DNA of 11,986 nucleotides from contig BBBL01000017.1 of assembly GCA_001311545.1 (NCBI GenBank), forward strand, positions 1 through 11,986. Direction: 5' to 3'. The position numbers and the translations under genes are program-made. Every line of letters begins with the position of its first letter. The first letter of the stretch is position 1. Origin of the DNA: Thermus kawarayensis JCM 12314. Its GTDB lineage: Bacteria; Deinococcota; Deinococci; Deinococcales; Thermaceae. This document shows, one piece after another, positions 1 through 8,012 of the stretch. Below the pieces are notes generated by a model that was not told the origin of the DNA, made no database searches, and saw nothing but the letters and a program-made list of their open reading frames with translations.

Positions 1-580
1 CGGGGGGCTCGCCCTGACCGCCGTCGCCATCCACAACGGTTTCAATCCTCTACGAGGCTAACGAGCTTTGCAACGGGAGCTTTCCCCCGAGGGCCTCCTC
101 CGCCTTCTTCTCGTTTCAATCCTCTACGAGGCTAACGAGCTTTGCAACTTCAGGCGGTTGATCACGTGCCAGTAGTAGCGCTCCTCGGTTTCAATCCTCT
201 ACGAGGCTAACGAGCTTTGCAACCGGAGATCTGGGCCACCTTTTCCCCAGGAGGAGGTTTCAATCCTCTACGAGGCTAACGAGCTTTGCAACCGAGCGCC
301 ACTCCACCCCCACAGCAACCTCCACAGGTTTCAATCCTCTACGAGGCTAACGAGCTTTGCAACTTCTCCCCCCGGTCCCTCTCGGGCGCCTTCTCCACCT
401 CGTTTCAATCCTCTACGAGGCTAACGAGCTTTGCAACTTTCTTGCCTCCGGTTGGGGTAGAACTTCGCCCTGGAGTTTCAATCCTCTACGAGGCTAACGA
501 GCTTTGCAACCCACATGGCGGCCAACGGCCCGGCTAGCCAGGAGGTTTCAATCCTCTACGAGGCTAACGAGCTTTGCAAC
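1..580 (-). CRISPR. CRISPR array 1 (8 repeats in window, continues past left edge)
   Basis: Eight identical 36-nt repeats lie at 39-74, 113-148, 188-223, 257-292, 328-363, 402-437, 475-510 and 545-580. The seven complete spacers are 33-39 nt, and bases 1-38 are a further, possibly complete, spacer. Read on the minus strand the repeat begins GTTGCAAAGCTC, contains the hairpin CCTC-GTA-GAGG and ends ATTGAAAC. In Thermus repeats of this family Cas6 cuts 3' of that hairpin, leaving ATTGAAAC as the 5' handle of the crRNA. This orientation, and the leader at 581-822, mean the array is transcribed leftwards, so the newest spacer is 511-544. Repeat position 12 is C in every unit here but T in every unit of array 2. 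Confidence 0.98.
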
Positions 581-623
581 GGCCCCCTCCAGAAAGCGGC
601 TCCAGGCGGGGGATCTTGGGGTC

Positions 624-653
624 ATTTTCGCACGCGGGAGGATTATGCGTCAA
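624..653 (-). promoter_or_regulatory. Candidate pre-crRNA promoter, array 1
   Basis: On the minus strand a -35-like TTGACG (653-648) is followed after 18 nt by a -10-like GAAAAT (629-624). Both hexamers and nearly everything between are identical in the second leader. Transcription would begin roughly 40 nt before the first repeat. The -10 match is imperfect, so this rests mainly on conservation and position. Confidence 0.5.
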
Positions 654-767
654 GCTGGGGGAGGAGCCGTGCGACTAAAGTGGGACTTTTCTTCTCCAGG
701 ACGAATGCGCACGCGAACGAGGGAAGAGGGCGAGTATGCAATTCAAAAGAGCAGCCTTCTGTATAGC

Positions 768-793
768 AAAAACCCCCGATATGGCACCGAGGG
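768..793 (-). terminator. Terminator-like hairpin after cas6
   Basis: On the minus strand CCCTCGG (793-787) can pair with TCGGGGG (779-773), with two G-U pairs, around an 8-9 nt loop, and a run of five T follows (772-768). It starts about 27 nt after the cas6 stop. The matching position of the other leader forms a similar hairpin, and all base differences between the stems keep pairing. It probably ends the effector operon transcript before the array promoter. Confidence 0.55.
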
Positions 794-819
794 TTTACAT
801 AAGGTGGCCTTCGCACTCG

Positions 820-1613
820 CTAGAGGGGGACTACCAGGCCCATGCCGTAGGGGGTCTTAGCCCCCACGCCGCTGAAGAAGGCTAGGGCGTGGAGGCGCCC
901 CAGGGCCTCCCGGGCCTCGAGGCTCTGGCTCCAAAGCCTTAGGGTCATCTCACCCGTGAAACCCGGGAAAAAGCCCTTCCCCGCCTGTACCCGGTGGAAG
1001 CGCAGGTTGCGGAAACCCCCCACCTCGAGGTCCAACTCAAAAAGCTCCCGCAAGGCGGCCTCTTCCTTTGGGTTGTAAGCAAAGGGGCTGTGAGCCTGCC
1101 ACTTGTCCAGGAGGGAGCCTGCGATAAGGCGGGGGTCGGGCAAAGGAGTGTAGCGGGTGCGCCCGCCCGGCTTAGAAGTGGCGAAGACCGTGGGGGTGAG
1201 GAAACGAAAGGCGGCCTTTTCCCGCTTGGGAGCCTCCTTGAGCTCCTCCCAGGAGGTGGCCCCGGCCAGGGGGTGCCCCTCGCGGGTAGCCAGGACCCGC
1301 GCCAGCCGGTAGGGATGATCCCCCAGGAGAAGCCCCTCCGTGGCCGCTTCCAGGAGGACCCGGAGAAAGGGGGCAAAAAGACCATCGTCCAGGGCGGTAA
1401 GGCGGAGCCTCAGGGTCCCCTTCAAGGTAGCCCCTTCGGAGCCAACCCTGGGAAGCGGCGCCAGGGTAAAGGGCTTGCGCGGAGCCTCGTGGAGCTTCCG
1501 GGCTAGCTCCGGGCTCACCCGGGAAAGCAGGGCAAAGAAGAGGCCGTGGGCATAGCGGGCGGGGTAAAGGGGGATTTTTCCCCCACGAGCTCGAGGACCA
1601 CGGCCTGAGGCAT
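820..1613 (-). CDS. cas6: Cas6 crRNA-processing endoribonuclease (one apparent frameshift)
   Basis: Cas6 cuts pre-crRNA within each repeat 3' of the hairpin and makes the crRNA guides. The C-terminus carries the family's glycine-rich loop, SGVGAKTPYGMG, ending at the TAG at 820. The reading frame open to 1722 gives an unconvincing Arg/Gly/Pro-rich N-terminus. A better start is ATG 1613 (MPQAVVLELVG), preceded by AGGGGG and overlapping the cas3 stop as TGATG. This requires one extra A in the A5 run at 1575-1579, after which the text reads MPQAVVLELVGEKIPLYPAR and continues to a normal 264-residue Cas6. His23 of the corrected protein is a candidate catalytic histidine. The neighbouring arrays carry exactly the hairpin repeats this enzyme family processes. 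The family assignment is firm; the frameshift is probably a sequence error. Confidence 0.88.
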
Positions 1614-4061
1614 CAGTCCCCCTCTTCTTCCTCTTCCTCGGTTTCTTCGGCCGCCTCCCCCCTCTGGGCGGGCTCCGCCCAGGCCGACTCTCCCAGATAC
1701 CAGAGAACCCGCTTTTCCCCACTCGTTACCTGATCGGTGTCCATAACGCCTTCCGGCGCATGGCCCGCATCCTTTTCCGGGGCGTAGAGAAGCTGGACCG
1801 TTGGGGGTCGGGATGGCGAAGGCGCTGAAACACCTTGGGCAACTCCACGAAGCCCAGCTCTGCGTCGTATGGGTAGGGGTAGTCCAACACCAGCTCCCGC
1901 CCGTAAAGCTCCCCAGAGCGCAAGGGAACCTCTTCCCAGCGCCGGTTGCCCTCTTCTCCATCGGTCAAAAACCGCTCCACAACCCGGACGGGAGTAAGCT
2001 CCTCTTTCCGGCCAACAAGCCGGTCTATGGGAACCTCCACCTCGTCCTCCCCCTTGCGCAGGCGAACGCTGGGCGTCCAGCTTCGGGTAGCCACAAAGCC
2101 CTTGCGGTGGAGGGGCTCTTGGGTAAGGTCCAACCCGTAGACGTAATCCTGCAAAGCTTCAAAGAGGGTTTCCGCCCGAGGGTCCAGGTACCGGGGGTAG
2201 CGGATGGCCTGCCGAAGAGCCTCCTCCCCCCCTTGGGCCAGGTCTTGCCCGTGCAGTTTCTTCAGGAGTTCCAAGTAGCCCTCCGGTAGGCTCCCCAGGT
2301 AGTCGGGGTAGGTTTCCCCAACCACGTAGGCTTCCCCCTGGCCCCTTCCCCTCCGGTTCACCCTTCCCAGGCGCTGCAAGAGGTTTTCCGGCGGGCAGGG
2401 GGTCGTGATAAGGACCTCCGCGTCCAGGTCCACGCCCACTTCAATGGCGGGGGTGGTAATCAAGGTGTAGGGTTCCTTGACCTCGTCCCGGCGCTTGACC
2501 TCCCCAAAGACCCTTCTCCTTTGGCACTCCGCCAGGCGGCCATGGTAGAGGAAGACCCCCTCCCCTTTGAGCCCCTTGTAAAGCTCCGCCGCCTCCTTGA
2601 CCTCCTCCAGAACTACCAGAACCCGCTTGCCCAGGTTGATTCGGATGATTTCCATGAGGTTGCCCGGGGCATGTAGTGGAGTACCCGGCTCGGCCGCTTT
2701 TCCAGAGGGTGCTCCAGGGTGCCCTCGAGGAGCAGCTCCTCCCGGTACGTCCTGGGCATGGTGGCGCTCATCACCAGAAAGCGCACGCCCGCCTTGTACA
2801 AGGAGGCGATCAGGTGACGGAAGTTCACCCAGGCGGTGGCCTCGTAAAGGTGCACCTCGTCAAAGACGAAAAGCGTCCTCCGGTCGTGGATCCGCCGGGG
2901 GAAGGTGTAAGATTTGGCCCCCTCGGCGTAGCCGAAGTAGCGGTAGAGGAGCTTGTCCAAGGTGGTGAGGATGACATCGGCGTGGTAAAGGTGCCGCTCC
3001 TTGGTGGCCTCCTCCTGGCCATCTGGCTAAAGCGAAAGCGCGCCTGGCGGTGGCCGGTATCCACCACCAAGACCTTGGGCCGCCCCTCCCCCTGGGCCAG
3101 GTTTTGAGGTAGCGGCGAAAGCGCCCCTCCAAGTCGTCCACCAGGCTCCGCGTGGGCAGGGCGAGGACGAGCCGCTCCCCCCGGGCCAGGGCGGGGAAGG
3201 CTACGGCCTCGGTCTTCCCCGTTCCCGTGGGGGCGAGGAGGAGGTGGGCCGGACGGCCTTGGGCCACCTCGAAAACCTCCCGCTGAAAGGGAGTGGGCTT
3301 TAGGCCAAACCGGGTGTAGAAGGCCTCGGGGTCGTCCGTTTTCCTCGCCCCGCCCGCCCAGGGCCTGAGGCGCACCCGGCGCCTTTCCTCTTGGAAGGCC
3401 TCGGGCACCTTCCCCTCTTCCAAAGCTCCTACCAGGGCCCGCCCCCATCCCTCCACCACCTTGGCCTCCTCGCCCGGTAGGGGTGGAAGTAGACCAGGAA
3501 GTCCAGGGCGACCTCGTCCACCTGGAAGGGCCAGGGGTCCAAGAGGAACTCGCCTTCGCCGTCAGGTAACAGGTCAAACTCCACGAAGGGCCGGACCTCC
3601 CCTGCCCGCCCCTCCCATAACCGCACCGCAAGCTCCGCCTCCAACTGGTCGGCCATCATGAGGAGGAAGAGGTCCTCGGGGAAGCGGTGGCCCAAGCCCT
3701 CCTCGAGGAAGTCCGCGGCCAGGTTCACCACCTCGCGGGTGGAGTAGTCATGATGGCCTCGGATAAGGGCCTGGGCGTAGGGGTCTCGGACGGCCTGGGC
3801 TACCCGGAAGCGGTGCCCGCGGAAGCTATAGATGAGCCCGCCCTTCCCGTCGGGAACGATGCGGAAGGTGAAGCGCTTTCCGTCATCGTGGTACTGCGCC
3901 GCAAGGAGGAGGCGCTCCTTGGTCTTTGGAGAAAGCGCTAAGGGCTCATCCCCTTCCCGCCACGACGTCAGGAGCTTGACCACAAGCCCCTGGTGGTTGG
4001 AAAGGGGCTGGAAGCCCACCTTGTCCTCTAGAAAGAAGACCCTCCCGATGCCCTCGCCCAT
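1613..4061 (-). CDS. cas3: Cas3 HD nuclease-helicase (five apparent frameshifts)
   Basis: Cas3 is recruited to the target-bound complex, unwinds the DNA and cuts the displaced strand. The corrected protein is about 817 residues. The HD domain shows H23, H58-D59 (QYHDDGK), H83, H103-H104 and D138. The SF2 helicase has Walker A APTGTGKT (near 284), DEVH (402-405), the SAT motif in VMSATMP, and QRLGRVNRRGRG. The frame breaks near 3473-3477, 3102-3105, 3015-3020, 2663-2669 and 1803-1807. At each, one added base rejoins the conserved text, and the total becomes a multiple of three. The start chosen is ATG 4061, with GGAG five bases before it, overlapping the end of cas5 by 34 nt; an upstream ATG at 4082 is less likely. 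The very acidic tail (EAAEETEEEEEEGD) ends in a TGATG overlap with cas6. As written the gene is broken; all motifs survive, which favours sequence error over decay. Confidence 0.9.
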
Positions 4062-4857
4062 AGGAACTCCACCAGATCCCAAGCGAAAAACCGCCCTTCC
4101 AAGGAAAAACCTTTGGCCGAGCCCCGCCCGTGGGGGAGGACAAAATAGGCCCCCTCGTACCCTATGACCGGACTGGGGTCAGGGCTTGCGGGGTCCGGGT
4201 CTTTGGCTTCCCCAAAGCGGAAGCGGTAGAGGGGGTAAGCCCCCTGGATGGCCCCGCCCCAGGTTTCCGCCCGCACGGGGGTGAAGGGCCCATCCCCCTC
4301 CTCGGGGCGGACCTCCAGGGGCTCGCCCACGGCCTCGAGGTAGGCGAAGCCCTCCTTGCCCAGCTTAGCCCCGTAGCCCACCAGGCCCTTGAGGCGCCGG
4401 AGGTCCTCCTCCTTCTCCGCCAAAACCGCCCCCAAAAACTCCTCGGCCAGCAGGTACTCCCAAGTGTGCAGCTGAAGGTCCCCTCCCTTAGGGGGCTTGC
4501 CTTCCCGGCGCAGGCGGGAAAACTCGCTGTGGGTGAAGGCCCTTGGCCCATGCCGATGGGTGCGGTGGACCCTCCACTCCCCCACGGGGTACGCCCCCAG
4601 GGGAAGGTACCGCCGTGGGAGGACGTAGAAGCGGGGAGTGTTCCCCTCCCTCTGGTCCGGGGGAAGGAGGCCCCTTTGAGCCAGAAGAGCCGCCTTAGCC
4701 ACCCCGAAAGGGTGGTGGGCGGGACAAAGGGGTAGGTGGCGATGTCCAGGATGGAGCCGGGAAGCACCCGGAAGGTGAGGGCCGAGGTGGGCTGGATCCT
4801 GAGGGCGATGGCGTACATGTCAGGAAGCGGAAGCCAGGGCCGGAAGGTCTTCCTCAC
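4028..4857 (-). CDS. cas5: Cas5 subunit of the surveillance complex (one apparent frameshift)
   Basis: Cas5 caps the 5' handle of the crRNA and contacts the large subunit. The N-terminal part looks like the Cas5 RAMP fold: a first beta strand (YAIALRIQPTSALTFR), then a loop with TYPFVPPTTLSGWLRRLF, the typical Cas5 'P-PTTL-G' region. The start taken is GTG 4857, overlapping the cas7 stop as GTGA; ATG 4818 is an alternative with no visible ribosome binding site. The frame breaks in the G5 run (plus strand) at 4659-4663; one extra base joins ...WLKGASFP to PDQREGNTPRFYVLP and gives 276 residues, ending at 4028 inside the start of cas3. The subfamily (Cas5t, Cas5h, Csc1-like) cannot be settled by eye; the characteristic Csc1 text is not apparent. 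Confidence 0.82.
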
Positions 4858-5699
4858 AAAAGCTTGGCCAGCTTCTGAAGCGCCTCCAAGGCCGCCCTCC
4901 CCCGGTGGCGCTGGAAAAGGGCTTCTCCTTGGGGAGCATCCTCCGCCCGGCGCCGGAACTCCGCCAGGGCCTCCCCGGGGTCCTTAAGGGTGGGTGGGAG
5001 GACCACCCGCCGCCCCAGGGGGGCCTTGTAGCGGTCCAGGACCAGGTAGGGGCCGAAGGCCTCGTCCTCGTAGAGGTCCAGCCCCTTGGGGTTCCCCGCC
5101 CCGAGCCGGGGAAGGCTTTCCAGGAAGGCGTAGGCCACCGCCCGGAACTCCCTTTCGCTCGCGGCAAGGACGTGGTTGTACACGGGGAAGAGGAGGCCCG
5201 GAGCTCCGTACTGCCGCCTGAAGGGCTGGGGCTCCTCCCCCGACTCCCGCCTGAGGTCCGAGGGATGCATGGCCCGCTGCTTCTCCAAGGGCTCCAGGGC
5301 GGGTATGGCCACACCACCCCCATGGGTCAGCCGACCGATAAAGGTAGTGCGTTCCACGTTTCCACGCTTCTCGGTAACCAAGGCTCCATAGACCCGGCAG
5401 ACGGGGCAGGTTTCCCGGCCACAGGTGTTGGGGATGCCGCAGTCCAGGAGGTCGGTGAGGTAAAGGTGCTGTCCATTCCGCTCCACGGGGGCGTAAAGGA
5501 GGGCCCGCCGCTCCACCCCGCGGCGCTTGGTGGGGGAAAGGTAAACCCGCTCGCTGCCGTCGGGGAGGCTTACGGTCTCAATGAGGTTCACGTTCACCTG
5601 GGTCTCGTGGCCGAAGTAGACCTCCTGGGGGGCGTAGAGCAGGGCGTAGATGTCCCAGTGGTAAAGGGCCTCGCCTTTGGGGGTGATTCCGCTCGCCAT
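4854..5699 (-). CDS. cas7: Cas7 backbone subunit with a four-cysteine cluster
   Basis: Cas7 forms the helical filament that holds the crRNA spacer. The reading frame is intact, 281 residues, from ATG 5699. GGAGG lies seven bases before the start, and the stop of the large-subunit gene lies 1 nt upstream, so the two genes are translationally linked. Residues 87-101 contain CGIPNTCGRETCPVC followed by RVYGAL, giving Cys87, Cys93, Cys98 and Cys101, probably a zinc site. Cys-Pro-x-Cys followed by a Tyr/Phe-Gly is a feature of Csc2 (type I-D Cas7) and Csm3-like proteins. A preceding basic stretch (KRRGVERRALL) also resembles Csc2 from memory. A glycine run (THGGG) lies in the middle. Role as the main RAMP backbone is inferred from order, size and these motifs. 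Confidence 0.8.
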   Translation of the reverse strand: MASGITPKGEALYHWDIYALLYAPQEVYFGHETQVNVNLIETVSLPDGSERVYLSPTKRRGVERRALLYAPVERNGQHLYLTDLLDCGIPNTCGRETCPVCRVYGALVTEKRGNVERTTFIGRLTHGGGVAIPALEPLEKQRAMHPSDLRRESGEEPQPFRRQYGAPGLLFPVYNHVLAASEREFRAVAYAFLESLPRLGAGNPKGLDLYEDEAFGPYLVLDRYKAPLGRRVVLPPTLKDPGEALAEFRRRAEDAPQGEALFQRHRGRAALEALQKLAKLL

Positions 5700-5700
5700 C

Positions 5701-6162
5701 CTAACCCTCCTTCTCCATCCGGATGTACTGGGGGAACCTCGAGGCCAAGCTCAGGCGGACCTCGTAGATAAACCCTTCCCAGGCCTTGCCCGGATAGCGC
5801 GCCGCCAGGTGCGTGTAAACCTGGTGGAGGTCGTCCTGGGAGACGGCCAGGAAGCGGCCCGAGCCTTCCTCCGCCTCCTGCACCCTGGCCCCCGCCTCCT
5901 GGAGGAGCCGCTTGGCCTCCTTGTAGAAGAAAGCCCCGCCCACCTCGTAAAGCCGGGCCTGGGTGCTGTCCAGGTGGTAGGCGGCCACGTACAGGAAGTC
6001 CCCGGGGCGCTCTAGGTTGTCCAGAAGCTTCACCACCGCCCGTTTGGCTTCCTGGGTGTTCCGGCCCACCTGGCCCTCCACGTACCCCACCCAGGCGCTG
6101 AGAAGCCCGGTGAGGCCGGCCACGTCCCGGAAGCGTTGGGAAAGCTCCACGTTTTCCTTCAT
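5701..6162 (-). CDS. cas11: Internal small subunit, Cas11-like (in frame with the 3' end of the large-subunit gene)
   Basis: Several type I systems (I-B, I-C, I-D) make their small subunit from an internal start in the large-subunit gene. Here an in-frame ATG at 6162 is preceded by AAGGAGGTG, a full match to the anti-Shine-Dalgarno, with five bases between GGAGG and ATG. The resulting protein has 153 residues, begins MKENVELSQRFRDVAG, looks largely helical, and shares the stop at 5701-5703 with the large subunit. Size and helical character fit Cas11, which lines the belly of the complex and contacts the displaced DNA strand. The reading frame from 6162 to 5701 has no frameshift. No other gene in the locus could supply a small subunit. 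Function is inferred from context. Confidence 0.68.
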   Translation of the reverse strand: MKENVELSQRFRDVAGLTGLLSAWVGYVEGQVGRNTQEAKRAVVKLLDNLERPGDFLYVAAYHLDSTQARLYEVGGAFFYKEAKRLLQEAGARVQEAEEGSGRFLAVSQDDLHQVYTHLAARYPGKAWEGFIYEVRLSLASRFPQYIRMEKEG

Positions 6163-7983
6163 GCCCACCTCCTTTTCCAAAAGGCCCGCATACCGCATCA
6201 GGCCATCCTCCAGCGAAAACCGATCGGCCACCCGGCCATAGCGCCGCGCCAAGGTGTACAGGGCGTGCCAGGGAAGGTCGCTCAGGGCGTAGCGCAGGGC
6301 TTCCCCCAGGGGGCGGTTGACCTTACCGCCCTCATCCGGCCGGGAGCAAAGGCCCTTTGCAGGACGTGGGAAAGCCAGAGCGCTCTAGGGGGAAGGGGGA
6401 TTTCTTGCGCGCCCTCCACAAGGTAGAAGGGAAAGCGCTCCAGGACCTTAGGGTTTGCCTCTTGCCCCAAGGCCTGGAGGGCGTAGACCACGCGGCCCAA
6501 GGCTTGGGCCAAGGGCTTTCCCCCCACCTGTGGGCTATTCAGGAGCAGGTAGCGCCCAGCCGCCACGTGCAGGGTCCCCGTAACCAGGAGGCGGGCGAAG
6601 TGCTTGGCCGCCTCCGGAGCCCCATAGCTTCCCACCCGCACCAAGACGCTCCCCTCCCCGGGTTTGATGGGGGAAAGGAGAGCAAGGGCGGCGCAGGAAG
6701 GGCAGACCCAGGGCTCTTCCTGGACGCTTCCGCTTTGCAGGCGCTGGCTCGGGCGGGCGAACACCAGCTTGCTGGCCTTGAGCTTGCCCTTATCCAGGGG
6801 GCGCCCGCACCCGTAACAGACATCGGCTTTATCCCCCGGCTCCCTTAGGTCCAAGGTAAAGGGGGTTTCGGAAACCGGAGGCGGCACCTCCACATCAGGG
6901 GACGAAAGGCTGAGGAGGCGGAGGAGCTCCTCGAGGATTTTGGTAAACTTGTCGCCCGCGGGGGTGTTGAGCTGCCCTTTGGCCAAAGGCCGAAGCGCCC
7001 CAGGTACGGCTTAAGCCTCTGGATCGCCCCGGGAGCCTCAGGGCTTTCCGGGTCCAGCCACGTCCAAAGCCGCCCGGGGTCCTCCTTGGCCTGTTCCAGA
7101 CCCTCCAGGGCCCACTGGGCGAGGGGAGGCTCGAGGGCCCGGAGCTCGTTCTCAAGGCGGGGCCTGTCCTTGGGCTTGGCCCTTTGCAACCGTTCCTCCA
7201 GCTTACGCCGCTTTTCGGCCCTTTCCTTCTCCTCTTGGACGATTTTTTTTCCACTTCTTCCGAAGCGCCTCCCCGTATTTCCCAAGCTCCTTCTCCTGTT
7301 TCCGCCGCTGCTTTTCCAGCTCCCGGAGCTTCCTGGACCTCTCCGCACCCTCAGGAAGGCGGGAAACCTCCTCCTCTAGGCGGCGTATCTCCTGATCCCG
7401 CCAGGCTAGGCGCTCTTTGACGGAAAGCAGGTTGGCGAGGTACCAGGCGGCGAGGAAATCCCGGGCTTCCAGGGTGGGTACGGGCACCTTGGGGGCGCTG
7501 ATGCCCTGCCCGGCTAGCCGCACGGAGTTCAGGAGGGGAAGAAGCCTGGCCGAAAGCCCTTCCAGGCTAAAGGCTGCCTCTATGTAGGCCTTCCAGGACC
7601 CCTCGAGGTCCAAGGGCGGGGCCTTAGGGCTGACGTACACCTTCACCCAGCCTGTACCCCGCTCCACCACGGGGTAACCCTGGGCCTCCAGGTGGTCCAG
7701 GAAGCCCTCGAGGGCCACCTCGTAGGCCGCCCGCATCTGGCGCTCACCGGGCAAGGGATGGAGGTACAGGAGCAGGTCCTTGCCCTTGGGAGAGAGGGCT
7801 TGCGAATCCCCAGGCGCCACACGCAGGTAGCGTATAAGCCGGGGCTCTATCCGCTCCAGGAAGGCCCCAAACTCCGGGTCGGCAAGCACCTCTTTATAGG
7901 CCAAAAGGCTTCCCTAAAAGCCTCGCCGAAACGCACATCGGCCACAAGCCGCTTGGCCCTAGCACGGTAGAAGCTTGCACCAT
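5701..7983 (-). CDS. Large subunit, Cas8-like (five apparent frameshifts)
   Basis: This gene sits where the large subunit of a type I complex is expected, 29 nt after the WYL gene and directly before cas7. Assembled across frame breaks near 7977-7983, 7903-7906, 7243-7250, 6985-6987 and 6319-6324 it encodes about 761 residues. Four sites lack one base; the A8 run at 7243-7250 has one too many. In order it has an alpha/beta N-terminal half, a Lys/Glu-rich probable coiled coil (about 215-280), a zinc-finger pair CYGC (390-393) and CPSC (428-431), and a helical C-terminus. I see no HD site and no GGDD, so it is not a canonical Cas10 or Cas10d. The start is uncertain: ATG 7983 follows GGAG but needs one added G; ATG 7995 is the alternative. 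The large-subunit role is inferred; the Cas8 subfamily is not recognised. Confidence 0.72.
6166..6174 (-). promoter_or_regulatory. Strong internal ribosome binding site
   Basis: Minus-strand AAGGAGGTG is followed by GGC and then ATG (6162-6160). It lies well inside the large-subunit coding sequence (reading EKEVG), where such a site has no role in translating the large subunit. It is the most complete Shine-Dalgarno sequence I noticed in the window. Confidence 0.75.
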
Positions 7984-8012
7984 TACCCGCTCCATCCTAA
8001 CCCCAGGCCAGG

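Larger units (their letters stand above)
581..822 (-). promoter_or_regulatory. CRISPR leader of array 1
   Basis: This non-coding stretch runs from the cas6 stop codon to the first repeat and is 242 nt including that stop codon, exactly like the leader of array 2. The 73 nt nearest the array (653-581) match 11521-11593 at 71 positions. The far end, from the TAG through GCGAAGGCCACCTTATG, is also nearly identical, while the middle (about 655-765) has diverged. The conserved near block holds a candidate promoter and two CTGGAG copies 13 nt apart just before the first repeat, a place where adaptation machinery in other systems recognises a leader-anchoring sequence; that role is an inference here. 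Confidence 0.9.

Noticed and set aside
286..537. Open frame encoding repeated VSILYEANELCN units on the plus strand
   Set aside because: It is a translation of the CRISPR repeats and spacers of array 1; the periodic peptide is simply the repeat.
1614..1722. N-terminal extension of Cas6 to an ATG at 1722
   Set aside because: The extra residues are Arg/Gly/Pro-rich text from the wrong frame of the cas3 end. The TGATG-coupled ATG at 1613 plus one base correction gives a normal Cas6.
1801..2289. Long antisense open frames opposite cas3, cas5, cas7 and the WYL gene
   Set aside because: They are expected in G+C-rich coding DNA; their products lack recognisable motifs, while the minus-strand frames carry clear cas motifs.
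5701..6252. Separate gene starting at the ATG at 6252
   Set aside because: Upstream sequence in this frame continues the large subunit (RPLGEALRYALSDLPWHAL). The 6252 start has no good ribosome binding site, whereas 6162 does.
6282..6986. Cas10-type palm or cyclic oligoadenylate synthase in the large subunit
   Set aside because: No GGDD or HD motif in any frame. The CxxC pair alone is shared by Cas8b, Csc3 and other large subunits.
7203..7904. Large-subunit start at TTG 7904
   Set aside because: Protein-like sequence continues upstream in another frame (FYRARAKRLVADVRFGEAF) and joins with one T added at 7903-7906.
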